Counted from the stretch's first letter, positions 48,945 to 57,746 are shown. The stretch: DNA of 64,000 nt from Anaerolineae bacterium (GCA_023384415.1 JAHDWJ010000002.1:170190-234189), one strand, 5' to 3'. The notes: generated from the letters alone by a model not told the origin. Program-made: numbers and translations.

Positions 48945-49811
48945 TCAAAATAACGCTAATTGTGGCGGTGATGGGGTTGGAGTGGAAACAGCCTTCTCTT
49001 CTTTCTCCCCTTTCCGCCCTCTCACCGTCCCCTTCACCTTCATCATGCCCGTTAGCGACTTCTTCAAAGCGTCATACGCCCCATAATCCCCCTTCTCCAG
49101 GATGCTGCACAGAGCATCAATAACCGGGATACCTTCAGGTGTAACCATACTCAGCACTTCGGGCACTTCTTCCATTACCATGCTCCTGGGAAATAACTCC
49201 ACTACCAACCGCCCAAACTCGAAAATCAGGCTGTTACGCGGGTCCATCACATCCCTCTTACCGGCCGCGCTAAATCCCTGGCAGGGTGGCCCACCCATCA
49301 CCAAATCCAACTCCCCCCGCTTCATGCCAATAATTTCCAAAATCTGCTCCCCTGACCATTTCCGCACATCGCCAAAAAAGAAATGTGATACGCCAGGCAT
49401 CCCCGGATTACTCGCCCGCCAGCCACTTCCGGCCACCCTGGCGATGGAGACGACATTTCCCTTCTTATCTTTTTTCGGTGACAAGTGTCGTTCCATAACC
49501 CGATTCAATCGTTCCCCATCTTCCGGGGTAGCAAAATGAAACTGCATGGGATACGCCCCCAGATTGAGGGTGTAGGTTACGGCTGCCTCAGCATCATTAT
49601 CAAACGCCGCTACCACCTCAAACCCGGCCTGGATGGTGCCCAGAGACATCCCCCCAGCCCCACAGAAAAAATCTACCGCCTTTGGCCTCGGCTTAGGCAT
49701 GATGGAGCGTGGCAAGAGCAGCCCACCCCCGCTCAACCCCCAATCATCTTCTGGAAACGCCTGGCGCACCGTCTTTCTTTGCCAGGGATGATGAAGTAAT
49801 TGACTATTCAT
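48945..49811 (-). CDS. C5-cytosine DNA methyltransferase, short form
   Basis: 288 aa. Motif I DFFCGAGGMSLG at 47-58, acidic AFDND after it, motif IV GGPPCQGFSAAGKRD at 173-187 with catalytic Cys177, motif VI-like MEEVPEVL at 213-220 (usual ENV is EEV). After it come only about 68 residues, a low-complexity basic and Pro/Ser tail; motif VIII (QxRxR), the target recognition domain and motifs IX-X are not seen. It may be a truncated enzyme or work with a separate specificity part. Sits with a Mom-like gene, so protection of phage DNA is likely. Confidence 0.82.
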   Translation of the reverse strand: MNSQLLHHPWQRKTVRQAFPEDDWGLSGGGLLLPRSIMPKPRPKAVDFFCGAGGMSLGTIQAGFEVVAAFDNDAEAAVTYTLNLGAYPMQFHFATPEDGERLNRVMERHLSPKKDKKGNVVSIARVAGSGWRASNPGMPGVSHFFFGDVRKWSGEQILEIIGMKRGELDLVMGGPPCQGFSAAGKRDVMDPRNSLIFEFGRLVVELFPRSMVMEEVPEVLSMVTPEGIPVIDALCSILEKGDYGAYDALKKSLTGMMKVKGTVRGRKGEKEEKAVSTPTPSPPQLALF

Positions 49812-49829
49812 GTGACCATTCCCCTTTGT

Positions 49830-50054
49830 TTATTTCACCTGATACTCTTGTGACCACAGACAGTAAGAGCAGCTATGCCGCTCCCTGCGGCCAAACACCT
49901 TCAACCAAACCGGGCCACCACACTCTGGGCACATCCGCCCCGGTGGGGCCTTCACCCACCCCCGCCCCAGCCACGTCAACATCTCCTGAAACTGGGACCG
50001 TACCACCAGCTTCTCCCCTATCGTCATCCCTGTACTGCGATTAGGCATCATCAT
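49830..50054 (-). CDS. Zinc-ribbon protein (74 aa, P2)
   Basis: FQEMLTWLGRGWVKAPPGRM, CPECGGPVWLK and CSYCLWSQEYQVK; homologue of P1 23158-23361. In P1 it neighbours the multi-HTH protein; here it lies between the methyltransferase and the Mom-like gene. Confidence 0.78.
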   Translation of the reverse strand: MMMPNRSTGMTIGEKLVVRSQFQEMLTWLGRGWVKAPPGRMCPECGGPVWLKVFGRRERHSCSYCLWSQEYQVK

Positions 50055-50060
50055 CTCACC

Positions 50061-50711
50061 TCACCAAACAAGGTTCAGTCTCATGGTTCGCGGCCGAATA
50101 ATCTGTATATCCTGCCATGACCAATTTGGAGTAGGCAGCTTCCACACCCACCCACATTTCCCCGATGGGCCAGGAAGAGGGAGACCATCATTGTTTGTAT
50201 ACATCGGTTCAGCCCCGCTCAATTTATAAATTGTTCCCTTGTGGAGACTCGGATCGTGATAGCTAATGACCAAAAGAATATGGTATGGCTGATGTGGGTA
50301 AACAGGGGGCCATAAAGCAAGGCGGTCTTTTTGAATTCGACACAAGACTTCTTTGATAAGCCAGGTCATAGTCGTTGGCCTGAAACTTCCCCGCCTATCT
50401 GTATAACCAGGAACGATTTCAGGCTGGCACCATTCACCCCTGTATTGCAATTTAGGAGATAGCCACAATCTGCTCAAATCAACCACCTGCCACTGGGTGG
50501 GCTGATGTGCATAGCCCCACCATTTACGGTTCTGCGTAGCATGAGGTAAGCCCGCCATACACAAGCCAACCCGCTCTCCGTTCAGTTCCACCACATACAC
50601 CATGGGCCGTGCCTGGGGGTGAACTGGGCATTGCAAATAATGATGTTTACTAACCGTTTCTTGTGCCCATACCAAGTCAGCTTTGCCGCCTAAACGAATG
50701 GTCAGCATCAT
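50061..50711 (-). CDS. Mom-like DNA modification protein (GNAT-type)
   Basis: 216 aa from ATG 50711. KHHYLQCPVHPQARPMVYVV, then LNGERVGLCMAG, VVDLSRLWLSP and LLVISYHDPSLHKGTIYKLS match the series HHYL, SRLWL, SYxDPxxxxxGTIY of Mu Mom and related phage proteins. Mom converts adenine to an N6-acetamido form that blocks restriction. Overlaps no neighbour but is 1 bp from the Gp37/Gp68-like gene. Family call from motifs; activity not shown. Confidence 0.68.
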   Translation of the reverse strand: MMLTIRLGGKADLVWAQETVSKHHYLQCPVHPQARPMVYVVELNGERVGLCMAGLPHATQNRKWWGYAHQPTQWQVVDLSRLWLSPKLQYRGEWCQPEIVPGYTDRRGSFRPTTMTWLIKEVLCRIQKDRLALWPPVYPHQPYHILLVISYHDPSLHKGTIYKLSGAEPMYTNNDGLPLPGPSGKCGWVWKLPTPNWSWQDIQIIRPRTMRLNLVW

Positions 50712-50712
50712 C

Positions 50713-51270
50713 TTATCGCTCCTCTTTGCTGATATACCCCTCAGGTACGTCACGATGCTCACGCCGGTCCAGCAAGCGGCTGGCCTTCCCCACTTTCCGA
50801 TACATCACCCCAGGCTCATCCCAGATCAACGCCATGCCAATGCCATCTTCCCATTCCTGCCATGTTTTGACGTCCAGCCAATCCAACACCAGCCGCTCAT
50901 ACGTTCCGTCCATCCGCTGCCATATTTGCTGACCCAGTGCCAGATACGGCTCCCACTCCCCCCACCCCTCAAACAGGAAGGCACAGTCAAACAGAGCACA
51001 GGCATCCCGGATAGCCCTGACCCACGCCGGGTGTACCGGTTCACTCCCCCCTTCCACGATGATCCAATCCACGTGCGCCGGATATTCTCCCAAATCCAGC
51101 CGGTGTTTTGGACGTAACCGCAGCACCAGATAATTGGCCTGCTGCCCCATCAGCCACGGCATCCCCTCATTCAATTCCGCCTGCGTGGAAGCCACCAACT
51201 CCGCTGTATATTCCGGCATCGGCTTCGCCAACGCCTCCAGCCAATTTGTTATCAAAGGTGTGTCATTCAT
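50713..51270 (-). CDS. C-terminal half of a Gp37/Gp68-family protein (185 aa)
   Basis: DWIIVEGGSEPVHPAWVRAI and DCAFLFEGWGEWEPY align with GWVIVGGESGPNARPAKIEW and PFLFKQWGEYSPI of the P1 protein at 20053-20964. The radical-SAM CxxxxxxCxxC region is absent and the N-terminus is different, but the frame has its own start and coupling (4 bp overlap with the next gene upstream). So it is a complete gene with a reduced domain, not a broken one. Confidence 0.68.
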   Translation of the reverse strand: MNDTPLITNWLEALAKPMPEYTAELVASTQAELNEGMPWLMGQQANYLVLRLRPKHRLDLGEYPAHVDWIIVEGGSEPVHPAWVRAIRDACALFDCAFLFEGWGEWEPYLALGQQIWQRMDGTYERLVLDWLDVKTWQEWEDGIGMALIWDEPGVMYRKVGKASRLLDRREHRDVPEGYISKEER

Positions 51271-51452
51271 CGCTCGCCATCATCTCCTTTGGGCTGAACC
51301 ACAGCTACCTCACTGCGCTTCACCATATACGCCCGTCCATCAGGCCGCCTCACCACCAACAGGTCACTCTTGCCAATGGGAGTGGTAATCACCTCTACCT
51401 CATCCCCTACCCGCTCCCCCGCTATAATCTTCACCACATCACCTCGTTTCAT
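51267..51452 (-). CDS. KOW-like small protein (61 aa)
   Basis: MKRGDVVKIIAGERVGDEVE, VVRRPDGRAYMVKRSEVAV: a small beta-barrel pattern like KOW or SH3. Start ATG 51452 with GAGG upstream. Confidence 0.6.
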   Translation of the reverse strand: MKRGDVVKIIAGERVGDEVEVITTPIGKSDLLVVRRPDGRAYMVKRSEVAVVQPKGDDGER

Positions 51453-51464
51453 CATCTGCCTCAC

Positions 51465-51761
51465 TTATCCCACGATGCTCTGCCAGCTCATCAGCAGGAC
51501 ATAACCAAAAGAACAAATTCCCATCCCCAAAAGCACGCACAACAGCCACGGGATCAACTGAAACAGCCGATCATCCACAAACAAAAACCGCTGCCCGTCC
51601 ACATACATCTCCACAATCAACCCGCCCATCGTCACCTTCGTACTGCTGCTATCTCTCATCCGTGCTTTGGGCCTGGGAAAAGGCGGAGCTTCTGAGGGCA
51701 GCGCACAATAGTCACAATCATCGTTCGCACAGTCGCGCCGGTGGCGTTCATCGAAGGTCAT
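51465..51761 (-). CDS. Membrane-anchored Cys-motif protein (98 aa, P2)
   Basis: MTFDERHRRDCANDDCDYCA, soluble part, membrane segment LIPWLLCVLLGMGICSFGYV. Homologue of P1 20976-21275. Start overlaps the next stop by 4 bp. Confidence 0.75.
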   Translation of the reverse strand: MTFDERHRRDCANDDCDYCALPSEAPPFPRPKARMRDSSSTKVTMGGLIVEMYVDGQRFLFVDDRLFQLIPWLLCVLLGMGICSFGYVLLMSWQSIVG

Positions 51762-51943
51762 GGCGTCACCACCGTAACAATCAAATCTACCGCCGAAACC
51801 AGAGCCAACACGATCAGAACGATGGCTAACACCCTGTTTAATTTCCGTGGCCCAACATGTAGCCGCCAAAAGAAGCGAGCCAATATCACTCCAACACCAG
51901 CCCCAACGACTAAAACAATCTTTGCGAACAGTTCAATGTCCAT
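51758..51943 (-). CDS. Small two-segment membrane protein (61 aa)
   Basis: IVLVVGAGVGVILARFFW and LAIVLIVLALVSAVDLIVTV. Start ATG 51943 (MDIELFAK). Confidence 0.65.
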   Translation of the reverse strand: MDIELFAKIVLVVGAGVGVILARFFWRLHVGPRKLNRVLAIVLIVLALVSAVDLIVTVVTP

Positions 51944-51957
51944 AATTTCCCCCATCA

Positions 51958-52185
51958 TTAGCCCGTCAACATGATCACCCATGCGGCCAGGGCAAACAGT
52001 CCCCCGGCCGGGAGCGAAACCAGCACGATAGCCGCGCCCAGTCGTTTAGAGACGCTCATCACCATCTCCCCCACCCAGGCCACCACTATAAAAACAATCA
52101 ATCCCATCACCACCGCCCCCACCAACATTTCCCCCGCCGTCAAATCCGGGGCTGGTGGGGGGAGTGGCAAAGAAAAACCGTTCAT
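51958..52185 (-). CDS. Small two-segment membrane protein (75 aa)
   Basis: Start ATG 52185. Pro-rich start, then LVGAVVMGLIVFIVVAWVGE and GAAIVLVSLPAGGLFALAAW. Confidence 0.65.
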   Translation of the reverse strand: MNGFSLPLPPPAPDLTAGEMLVGAVVMGLIVFIVVAWVGEMVMSVSKRLGAAIVLVSLPAGGLFALAAWVIMLTG

Positions 52186-52192
52186 GCTCCCC

Positions 52193-52873
52193 TCACTCTG
52201 GTCGGTCGCCGTCGTCGTCCGTCGTCGTCGGTGGCCGTCCATTAAAATTTGGCTGATAAGTACCGGGGTGGGGGGGTTGGCTGCCTATGGGGGGGGTTAA
52301 AAATTGGCTTAGTGACTCCCGTCCAAACAGGGTGATGCCACCCTGCTCATCCACCCACCCCATCGTCACAAACTCATGCCTATATTCTTGAAACCGGTCC
52401 GTGACATTGGGGAATGGCTTATGCGGATCACAAATCCGGTTGCACTCTTCCAGTACCGCCCGCGTCAGCCGCTCATTCGCCAACACCTGCCCGGCTACCA
52501 CTCGCCATTGCTGTTCAGACAACCGCAGCCCCCCCCGCTTCATAATCCCACCGCTCCCGCGCTTTTCTACATACCACGGCTGGATCAGCGGCCCTGGATG
52601 ATGGGCAGCCGGAGCCTCTTGGGCATACTCTTGCACCAGCGTATACGCTCGCTCATCATGGGCCAGAATCCGGCCATGCAGCACCGCCAGCCCCCCAACC
52701 CCCGCAACCGTCAGGGTCAACCACAACACATTGCCGTATTGGTATGCCATGGCCAGCCCCAGCGCCGCGCAGCCGCTCATACAAAACCCCACCACCGCGA
52801 AGCCCCACGCTTCCACAGGAGAAGCCGGCCGCGTCCTACGTTCCCACTTGGTTAATTTTGGTTCGTTGTGCAT
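52193..52873 (-). CDS. Membrane protein with cytoplasmic domain (226 aa, P2)
   Basis: Start ATG 52873. Two membrane segments (AVVGFCMSGCAALGLAMAY, VLWLTLTVAGVGGLAVL), then HDERAYTLVQEY and a winged-helix-like region ending FGRESLSQFLTPP. Homologue of P1 21582-22232. Confidence 0.72.
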   Translation of the reverse strand: MHNEPKLTKWERRTRPASPVEAWGFAVVGFCMSGCAALGLAMAYQYGNVLWLTLTVAGVGGLAVLHGRILAHDERAYTLVQEYAQEAPAAHHPGPLIQPWYVEKRGSGGIMKRGGLRLSEQQWRVVAGQVLANERLTRAVLEECNRICDPHKPFPNVTDRFQEYRHEFVTMGWVDEQGGITLFGRESLSQFLTPPIGSQPPHPGTYQPNFNGRPPTTTDDDGDRPE

Positions 52874-53094
52874 AATAATCTTCCCCTTTGAGAGAGAGGG
52901 CTGTTCAGATACCGCCCAATCGCCCATATAATTTCCACCGCCTCACGCTCCCCAAAATGCCGCCGCTCCATTCCTGGCCTGGCTTTTATCTCATCCACCA
53001 ACACCACAACCAATGACTCCATATCCAGACGCTCATCCCGCGGCAACGACTGCAAATATTGTTCCAACACCGTCCCCGTCCGCCTCCGCGCCAT
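52852..53094 (-). CDS. Small unknown protein (80 aa)
   Basis: MARRRTGTVLEQYLQSLPRD, then an acidic helical part. Start ATG 53094 with AAGGTG upstream. First gene of the leftward accessory operon after the inverted-repeat region. Confidence 0.6.
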   Translation of the reverse strand: MARRRTGTVLEQYLQSLPRDERLDMESLVVVLVDEIKARPGMERRHFGEREAVEIIWAIGRYLNSPLSQRGRLLCTTNQN

Positions 53095-53100
53095 AATCAC

Positions 53101-53475
53101 CTTCCTCTCAGAGCCGCTAGAAGCCCCTTATTTTCGATTGATCCACGTTTCTGCATTGATGTATCGTAAGCAGTGCCCAAAAAAACGCCCGTCCTAGCTC
53201 CTACCCGTCCCCCATCCCATCAGGGAACCATCTCAACCCGTTTTTTCCGCTTTCTCCAAGACACTGCCCTTTTCATCTGTCTTACTCATCACCAGAGGTA
53301 GATAAAAAGTTCGTTTTCAATCTGTCTTATTTAAGGTTCAATTCTCTACCTCTGGTAAAGTTCTTCTTATTCCTTCTTTTTATGACACAAATTGTCAAAT
53401 AAGACAGATTAAGACGTAAAATGTCTGGTTATTGCCCATGAGAGCGTTTTTGGCAATAACCCGGCAAAAACCGCC
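53101..53475. repeat. Inverted-repeat region between primase and accessory operon (P2)
   Basis: 375 bp without a gene. Perfect nested inverted repeats: ACCAGAGGTAG 53291-53301 with CTACCTCTGGT 53346-53356; AATCTGTCTTATTT 53319-53332 with its complement 53397-53410; GGTTATTGCC 53427-53436 with GGCAATAACC 53452-53461. A partial third copy ATCTGTCTTACT is at 53275. In P1 the place is taken by the iteron region. Possible origin of replication plus the accessory promoter. Confidence 0.7.
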
Positions 53476-56382
53476 TTAATGCGTCTTGTGTCTTACCGAT
53501 TGCGTTTTTTCGCTCAAATTCATAACCCCATCCTCATTCAAGCGGATGCCGAAGAAACCCCGTACCTGCTTTCGCTTGACCCCCATCACCGCCCCATGCC
53601 CATTCTCACTAAACAGAGTGGGCTGCTCTGGCCCCACGTCAATATACTGTTTGCCGTCCAAAAATCCCTTGCCTTTTAATGACAGGGAGAAGGACCGGTT
53701 CTTTTGTGGTGTCAACATCCCCTGGCACCAGCCCGCGTATGCCTGGTAAAGTTCTGCCGTTGGCGTAAAAAAGAACCCCTTGCCCAGGCTCGCCTCTACC
53801 ACACAGCAATCATCTATAAATTGCTGGATAAAATCCTGTTCATGCCGCTGAACTTTGGTGGCCTTTTGCACCGCGGCCGGGGTCATCAGCCCCTCATCCC
53901 CCTGGTCATACCATCGCCGTGCCCCTTCCACCGCCCAGGCCAACACCCCCCGCAGCCCATCTGGTGATTGAAGCCGCCCTTTCAGCCCCTTATCCTCACG
54001 GCCCAGGAAGCTGTTGGGGAAAATTACCACCCGCGCCCGGCCCCAGGCCGCGTCATCAGAGGTGTCCGCATTGAATGGCCAATTGGAAGAGAGCCAAATC
54101 TTAAACTGGGGCAGATATTCAAACTGATCCCGATTCTTATAGGCACATCTAACCGGGTCTTCACCGGTTAATTGTTTCATCTTGGCTTCGTTGAATCTCT
54201 CGTATTTGCCCGGCTCATTCCCCACCAGCAAACGGCACGGCTTCAGCGGGGCCAGGGCAAAGTTTTGGCTGTCTTCACTGCGCTGTTGGGTGAGTACATT
54301 AAAATCAATGCTCCCCCCCAGCGGCGTGCCCAAAAGGTTCAGCATCGTCTGGGTGAACGTGCCCTTCCCAGATCGGGTAGGCCCATACAAATAAAAAATA
54401 CAACCCTCACGGGTGTAACCAGTCAGGCTGTACCCCACCGCCATTTGCAGCCAGGCGATCAACTCCTCATCAATATGATTGATCCCAGCCTCATCCCGGT
54501 GGCCGGTCACATCCATCAGGAAGAGCAGCCAATCTGAATAATCTGCTTTAGCCACATAATCGGTGGTCAGGCAGTAGGTAAAACGCTGGCCTGGCTCATG
54601 GGGATACAATGCCCCAGTTCGCAAATCCACCACCCCATTGTTGCAATTCAGTAAATCCGGGCTGCTATCAAAATCGGCCACGCTGGCCAGCACCAACCGC
54701 TCCAACATCCCCTGCGTTGCCAACACATTCGGCCGCTTACAGCCCGATGCACTCACCAGTGGGTCTAGCTCATACTCTACCGCCAAATGCCGCCGCGCCT
54801 TGAGCGTCTGTACAACCAACTCCTGAACCTGATGATCTGCCCCCTGCCGCTCCCAATGTTTCCCGTTGTAGGTCATCCAACCCCACTCTGGCACAAACGC
54901 CACCCGCTGCCCAAACAACCGGTTGGCACATTGCGCGTGCCCCTCATGATCGCGGCTCTGGCTGATGAGATACTCCTCATCCTCACCGGATAATTTTGGC
55001 TTCTCCCCATCCGCCATCGTAACCGGCCGCTCTGGCCGGGGTGTCTTCGCCGGGTCTGCTCCCATCGCGGCCAAATCCCGTTCGGTTTTGATGGCCGCCA
55101 CCACGCGCTTCAGTCCCGTAACCGTCAGCCCCAACGCCTTCGCCAGATGCTCCAAATGGATGGCGTAATCGTAGGGCATTAACGAAGCGATTAGATCATA
55201 AATCCCCCGCCGCTCCTCTTCCTTCTTCCAGTCAGGTAGCTCCGCCCACCGCTGGGCTGCCCACAACGCTAAAATAGGTGCCGTTCCCAGCAAACTCAAG
55301 CACTTCTTCTGATTTCCCCCCATTTTCAGCAGCCAATCATTGGCATCCCCGCTACCCGGCCATGACACCACCGGGGTTGCCGGTCCCAACGCCATCGCCA
55401 ACGTTCGTGCCCCCCGCTCCCCCGCTGCATCCCCATCCAGAGCCACTACCACCCGCTTATGTTGCCGCAACGTTTCCAGCAGGCGGTCACTAATGGCACA
55501 ACCACATAGGGCCGCGGCCGGGATGCCCCATTGGGCCAACGTTATCGCGTCCGCCTGCCCTTCCACCACCACCACCAGGTCACTCTGCCGGGTGTAAATC
55601 CGGTTAAAGTACGGCTTCCGGTTGCCCACCAATGCCTGGCGTAAATTCCAGTGCCACTTCTCCCCCGCAATCCCCCGGCCGGAAAGGTAGACACATCTCC
55701 CCCTTTCCCAATGAGGGTAGACCAGTAGGCCGCCCGGCATTCCGGGGATCTTCCCCTTGTCCGCCCACTCCGCCGTATCCTTCCCCTCAACCTTCCACCG
55801 CTCCAGCCACGCCTGCACATCCCCCCGCAAACCAAGCACCGCTACAACTTCCGGTCTTGACTGGTCAATCTCGTGCATTGACAGCCAGCCCCGCAGCTCA
55901 TCAGCCAGCGGCCAATCCCAGTAGCCCAGGCCAGCGGCCTCAATCGTTTCGGCCGTCCATCCCCGGCCCAGGGCATAATCCATCGCGGCTGGAGTCGTCT
56001 TCAACTTGCCGTGCAAAAATTGAGCAACCAACGCCAACGCATCATGCCGCGCCCGTGTTGCCAAAAACGCCTGGGTTTGCCGCTCATTCCATTCAAAATG
56101 CACCCCCGTCCGTTCACTCAGAAACCGCAGCGCATCCGTAAATTCTGGGAAGCCCCCGTGATGCTGTAACCAGGTAATAACATCCCCCTCACCCCCTGCC
56201 TGGTTTTGCCTGGAGTACCACACATACCAACCCCGCTCCGGGTCAATGGAAAGCGAATCATGCTCCTTTGTGCTGACATACTTCCCCCGGCCAACCGGCG
56301 TCAGCTTGCCCGTGTCCCTGATCACCTCTACGATGTCAGCCCGTTCTTTTAATTGTTCGATGAAGGTTTTGAAGTCGCTCAC
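53476..56382 (-). CDS. Primase-helicase (TOPRIM plus D5/SF3-type helicase)
   Basis: 968 aa; start chosen at GTG 56382 (VSDFKTFIEQLKERADIVEV), 5 bp after the upstream stop. CHC2-like N-terminus without zinc ligands (GKYVSTKEHDSLSIDPERGW). TOPRIM EGQADA 274-279 and ALDGDAAG 314-321. D5_N-type region 575-610 (LLNCNNGVVDLRTG). SF3/D5 Walker A GPTRSGKGT 667-675, then LVGNEPGKYERFNEAKMKQL with the sensor segment. First half homologous to P1 15586-18243, second half not. Confidence 0.9.
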   Translation of the reverse strand: MSDFKTFIEQLKERADIVEVIRDTGKLTPVGRGKYVSTKEHDSLSIDPERGWYVWYSRQNQAGGEGDVITWLQHHGGFPEFTDALRFLSERTGVHFEWNERQTQAFLATRARHDALALVAQFLHGKLKTTPAAMDYALGRGWTAETIEAAGLGYWDWPLADELRGWLSMHEIDQSRPEVVAVLGLRGDVQAWLERWKVEGKDTAEWADKGKIPGMPGGLLVYPHWERGRCVYLSGRGIAGEKWHWNLRQALVGNRKPYFNRIYTRQSDLVVVVEGQADAITLAQWGIPAAALCGCAISDRLLETLRQHKRVVVALDGDAAGERGARTLAMALGPATPVVSWPGSGDANDWLLKMGGNQKKCLSLLGTAPILALWAAQRWAELPDWKKEEERRGIYDLIASLMPYDYAIHLEHLAKALGLTVTGLKRVVAAIKTERDLAAMGADPAKTPRPERPVTMADGEKPKLSGEDEEYLISQSRDHEGHAQCANRLFGQRVAFVPEWGWMTYNGKHWERQGADHQVQELVVQTLKARRHLAVEYELDPLVSASGCKRPNVLATQGMLERLVLASVADFDSSPDLLNCNNGVVDLRTGALYPHEPGQRFTYCLTTDYVAKADYSDWLLFLMDVTGHRDEAGINHIDEELIAWLQMAVGYSLTGYTREGCIFYLYGPTRSGKGTFTQTMLNLLGTPLGGSIDFNVLTQQRSEDSQNFALAPLKPCRLLVGNEPGKYERFNEAKMKQLTGEDPVRCAYKNRDQFEYLPQFKIWLSSNWPFNADTSDDAAWGRARVVIFPNSFLGREDKGLKGRLQSPDGLRGVLAWAVEGARRWYDQGDEGLMTPAAVQKATKVQRHEQDFIQQFIDDCCVVEASLGKGFFFTPTAELYQAYAGWCQGMLTPQKNRSFSLSLKGKGFLDGKQYIDVGPEQPTLFSENGHGAVMGVKRKQVRGFFGIRLNEDGVMNLSEKTQSVRHKTH

Positions 56383-56387
56383 GGATG

Positions 56388-56855
56388 TTACTCCCAAAAG
56401 GTAGGGCAAGATGGGGCAATGCAATCACCATCGGGCGTCAACTCATTCCCGCAAGCATCACAGTAGCTGGCCTGGTAAACCTCATCCAGACTCACCGCCT
56501 GGATCGGATGTGCAGGAGCAGAAGAAGCCACGCGCCTATCAATGACCTCTGCCAACATTCCCACCAATGCCTCATTCACCTTCACCAATCGAAACAACAG
56601 CCGTTCTAGCCCCTGGCTATCGGCTGTTGGCAGGCCATCGGAAAAGGCCATTCTGTGCAATTGTTGTGTTAGCGCGTGGGCTTCGTCGTAGGCGGCCGTC
56701 ACGCCGTTGGGGGGGGCAGGCCCGGCGGCTGCCTGGCTCACTGTCTGGTCAAGCCATTCACGGTGAGGTGCGATCACATATTCCATTACCTGTGACACAG
56801 GTGAAGGAGAAGGAACTCTCTTTGTGGAGTCAGGAGATCTCTTTGATAGCATCAT
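56388..56855 (-). CDS. Unknown protein before the primase, Cys motif at C-terminus (155 aa)
   Basis: N-terminal region Ser/Pro-rich; middle helical (YDEAHALTQQLHRMAFSDGL); C-terminus YCDACGNELTPDGDCIAPSC is a small zinc finger. First gene of the leftward P2 replication operon; the primase follows after 5 bp. May replace the lost zinc domain of the primase, which is speculation. Confidence 0.65.
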   Translation of the reverse strand: MMLSKRSPDSTKRVPSPSPVSQVMEYVIAPHREWLDQTVSQAAAGPAPPNGVTAAYDEAHALTQQLHRMAFSDGLPTADSQGLERLLFRLVKVNEALVGMLAEVIDRRVASSAPAHPIQAVSLDEVYQASYCDACGNELTPDGDCIAPSCPTFWE

Positions 56856-57196
56856 TCACAACCGAGAAACAACACTCTCAGCACAACCGGCCAGGCCACC
56901 TTTAATTGTCCCAAAGAACGCCCCCATAAACATCCCAAACACTGGTTAGCTTGTGTTAATGCACGTTATCAAAAGCTATTTTCCAGTTGATTGTTGGCGT
57001 TAGAGGCGGCTGTTTTTTTGTGGCACAGCCAACCGATGGTGTGAAATTGGTAAATATAGTGGTTTCCAATCTTTTACTTCTACTGAATACCACTGTTATA
57101 AAGTGCCCGTTCGCCTCTTGGAATTAGGCACTGGGCGTGTGCCCCGTTATCAGAAGCAGCGGTAGCGGTAGGCCGCCAAATAGCCACCCCTTTTTG
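56856..57196. other. Gene-free control region upstream of the P2 replication operon
   Basis: 341 bp. Contains the dyad block shared with P1 (56945-56979) and a looser AGTGGT/ACCACT inverted repeat near 57058-57094. Otherwise nothing recognised. Confidence 0.55.
56945..56979 (-). promoter_or_regulatory. Conserved dyad TAGCTT-N20-AAGCTA (P2 copy)
   Basis: TAGCTT 56947-56952 and AAGCTA 56973-56978. On the minus strand TTGATA is followed 17 bp on by CTAACC. Equivalent to 18408-18442. Confidence 0.6.
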
Positions 57197-57412
57197 TCAG
57201 GCTTCTGTAGGGCGAGTAGGAGCGCCAACCGCTTCCAGAAGCCGCAGGGCATTGGTGATGTGATACATGGACTTGGCGGCGCGGGCTACAACTATGGGGT
57301 CACTGTGTTGGAGTAGCGGCTGCATGATGGTGATGACTTGTTGCATAGCCGCGGCCGCGTCGTCTCGTGCCCAGGCTGCTGAATTAGGCCACCGCTTAAC
57401 CGGGGTTGCCAT
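57197..57412 (-). CDS. Unknown small helical protein beside the repressor (71 aa, P2)
   Basis: Start ATG 57412 (MATPVKRWPNSAAWARDDAA). Helical; same place as P1 18640-18888. Overlaps the membrane protein gene by 17 bp. Confidence 0.6.
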   Translation of the reverse strand: MATPVKRWPNSAAWARDDAAAAMQQVITIMQPLLQHSDPIVVARAAKSMYHITNALRLLEAVGAPTRPTEA

Positions 57413-57746
57413 TGCTAAACTCCTGCAATGTGGCCTGTAAATTCTCCCTGGCGATGCGCCTGGTTTCAGTGTGACGATAGACGGAGCCAATGATCATGGG
57501 CAGGCCGGTGCAGCCGAACAGCAATAAGACAACCAAGACCGGCTGTAATCCGATCAGGGGAATTGCTAAGGCCAACGTCGTCAGCACCCCCCCCACAACC
57601 AAAAACGCTGTATAGCCATCATCCCGGCCGCTTTTTTCCAGCCAGGCCACAAATCCGTTGTAGGCAATGCCGAAGACAAACGCCACCACCAAAATAATGA
57701 TTGTAATTTCTCCCGGATTTGGCCCGGATTGTGCCCCGTTGTGCAT
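57396..57746 (-). CDS. Membrane protein divergent from the repressor (116 aa, P2)
   Basis: Three hydrophobic segments (ITIIILVVAFVFGIAYNGFV, FLVVGGVLTTLALAIPLIGL, VLVVLLLFGCTGLPMIIGSV). Homologue of P1 18881-19207. Confidence 0.7.
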   Translation of the reverse strand: MHNGAQSGPNPGEITIIILVVAFVFGIAYNGFVAWLEKSGRDDGYTAFLVVGGVLTTLALAIPLIGLQPVLVVLLLFGCTGLPMIIGSVYRHTETRRIARENLQATLQEFSNGNPG

